Shown one piece after another: positions 5,805 to 6,041 of a stretch of DNA of 6,041 bases (position 1 is its first letter; each line of letters begins with the position of its first letter). The stretch spans positions 1 to 6,041 of the forward strand of contig JBAZKK010000044.1 of assembly GCA_041650795.1 (NCBI GenBank), written 5' to 3'. A model generated the notes under the pieces. That model saw only the letters and a list, made by a program, of their open reading frames with translations, was not told where the DNA came from and ran no database searches. The stretch is from JBAZKK01 sp041650795 (GTDB taxonomy: Bacteria > Omnitrophota > Gorgyraeia > Gygaellales > Profunditerraquicolaceae). The position numbers and the translations under genes were made by a program.

Positions 5805-6041
5805 ATGAGACTTTGGAGCATACACCCCAGATACCTGGACAGGCAAGGCCTTCTGGCATTGTGGCGGGAGTCGCTTCTTGCGCAGAGGGTATTAGAGGGG
5901 AAAACCGAGGGTTATAAAAAACATCCCCAGTTAGAAAGATTCAGGCGTCAAGGCAGGACTTTGGGGAGGATAGGTTTTTATCTGGAATATGTCCGCAGGG
6001 AGGCGCTTAAAAGAGGGTATCGTTTCAGGATAGGCAAAATT
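5805..6041 (+). CDS. Pyrimidine dimer DNA glycosylase (T4 endonuclease V-type), partial
   Basis: An open frame from ATG 5805 runs to the window edge, giving 79 codons with no stop; the C-terminal part is missing. The sequence begins MRLWSIHPRYLDRQGLLALW, then R21-E22, then VLEGKTEGYKKHPQLERF at about 30-47, and later EALKRGYRF (66-74). This matches the bacterial branch of the family that includes phage T4 DenV, a base-excision enzyme that cuts the glycosyl bond at UV photoproducts and nicks the strand. E22 aligns with T4 Glu23, R2 with Arg3, and ALKRGY with CLKRGF of T4. The gene begins two bases after the FAH stop with no Shine-Dalgarno sequence, so it is probably translated by coupling in the greA operon. 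Family assignment is by recalled motifs. Activity on dimers is inferred. Confidence 0.82.
   Translation, partial: MRLWSIHPRYLDRQGLLALWRESLLAQRVLEGKTEGYKKHPQLERFRRQGRTLGRIGFYLEYVRREALKRGYRFRIGKI

Noticed and set aside
5614..5859. Minus-strand frame crossing the FAH and glycosylase junction
   Set aside because: It overlaps two + strand genes with strong family motifs and has no recognisable protein features.
1..6041. CRISPR array, toxin-antitoxin pair, transposon ends, tRNA or riboswitch
   Set aside because: No regularly spaced repeats, terminal inverted repeats, cloverleaf or long structured leader was seen; intergenic gaps are all under about 100 bases.

Overview
The window is ordinary, compact bacterial DNA. 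Every recognisable gene is on the + strand. There are nine complete protein genes and a tenth that runs off the right edge. No rRNA, tRNA, CRISPR array, insertion sequence or phage module is visible. The mixed housekeeping content, the two different cold-shock-domain proteins, the TRL-like lipoprotein and the balanced base composition suggest a Gram-negative or candidate-phylum bacterium. An Omnitrophota or other PVC-like genome is my best guess, but it is only an impression, because no taxonomic marker gene is present.

Layout. Positions 1-534 hold two tandem cold-shock-domain genes separated by a perfect 11-bp terminator-like hairpin. The second gene has no promoter that I can see and has lost the Trp/Phe pair of the nucleic-acid-binding surface. 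A PlsC-type lysophospholipid acyltransferase follows (569-1294). Next are a small cupin gene (1353-1676) and purU, formyltetrahydrofolate deformylase (1721-2569). Both of these have a TATAAT box exactly six bases before the ATG and no Shine-Dalgarno sequence, so both are probably read from leaderless mRNAs. A BASS-family sodium-coupled transporter (2590-3507) and a four-helix membrane protein of unknown function (3539-4114) continue the transcript. A TRL-like lipoprotein (4179-4496) has its own TTGACA promoter and a strong terminator, so it is a self-contained single-gene unit.

After that terminator lie greA (4595-5065), a fumarylacetoacetate hydrolase-family enzyme (5077-5802, 11 bases downstream) and the start of a T4 endonuclease V-type pyrimidine dimer DNA glycosylase (5805 to the window end, 2 bases downstream). 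The spacing implies one operon linking transcript cleavage and rescue, a small-molecule enzyme and DNA repair, although no shared pathway is evident.

I do not see a new multi-gene system here. The points most worth a second look are the matched leaderless promoters, the divergent second cold-shock protein behind a hairpin, and the glycosylase, whose N-terminus starts Met-Arg where the phage enzyme uses Thr2.
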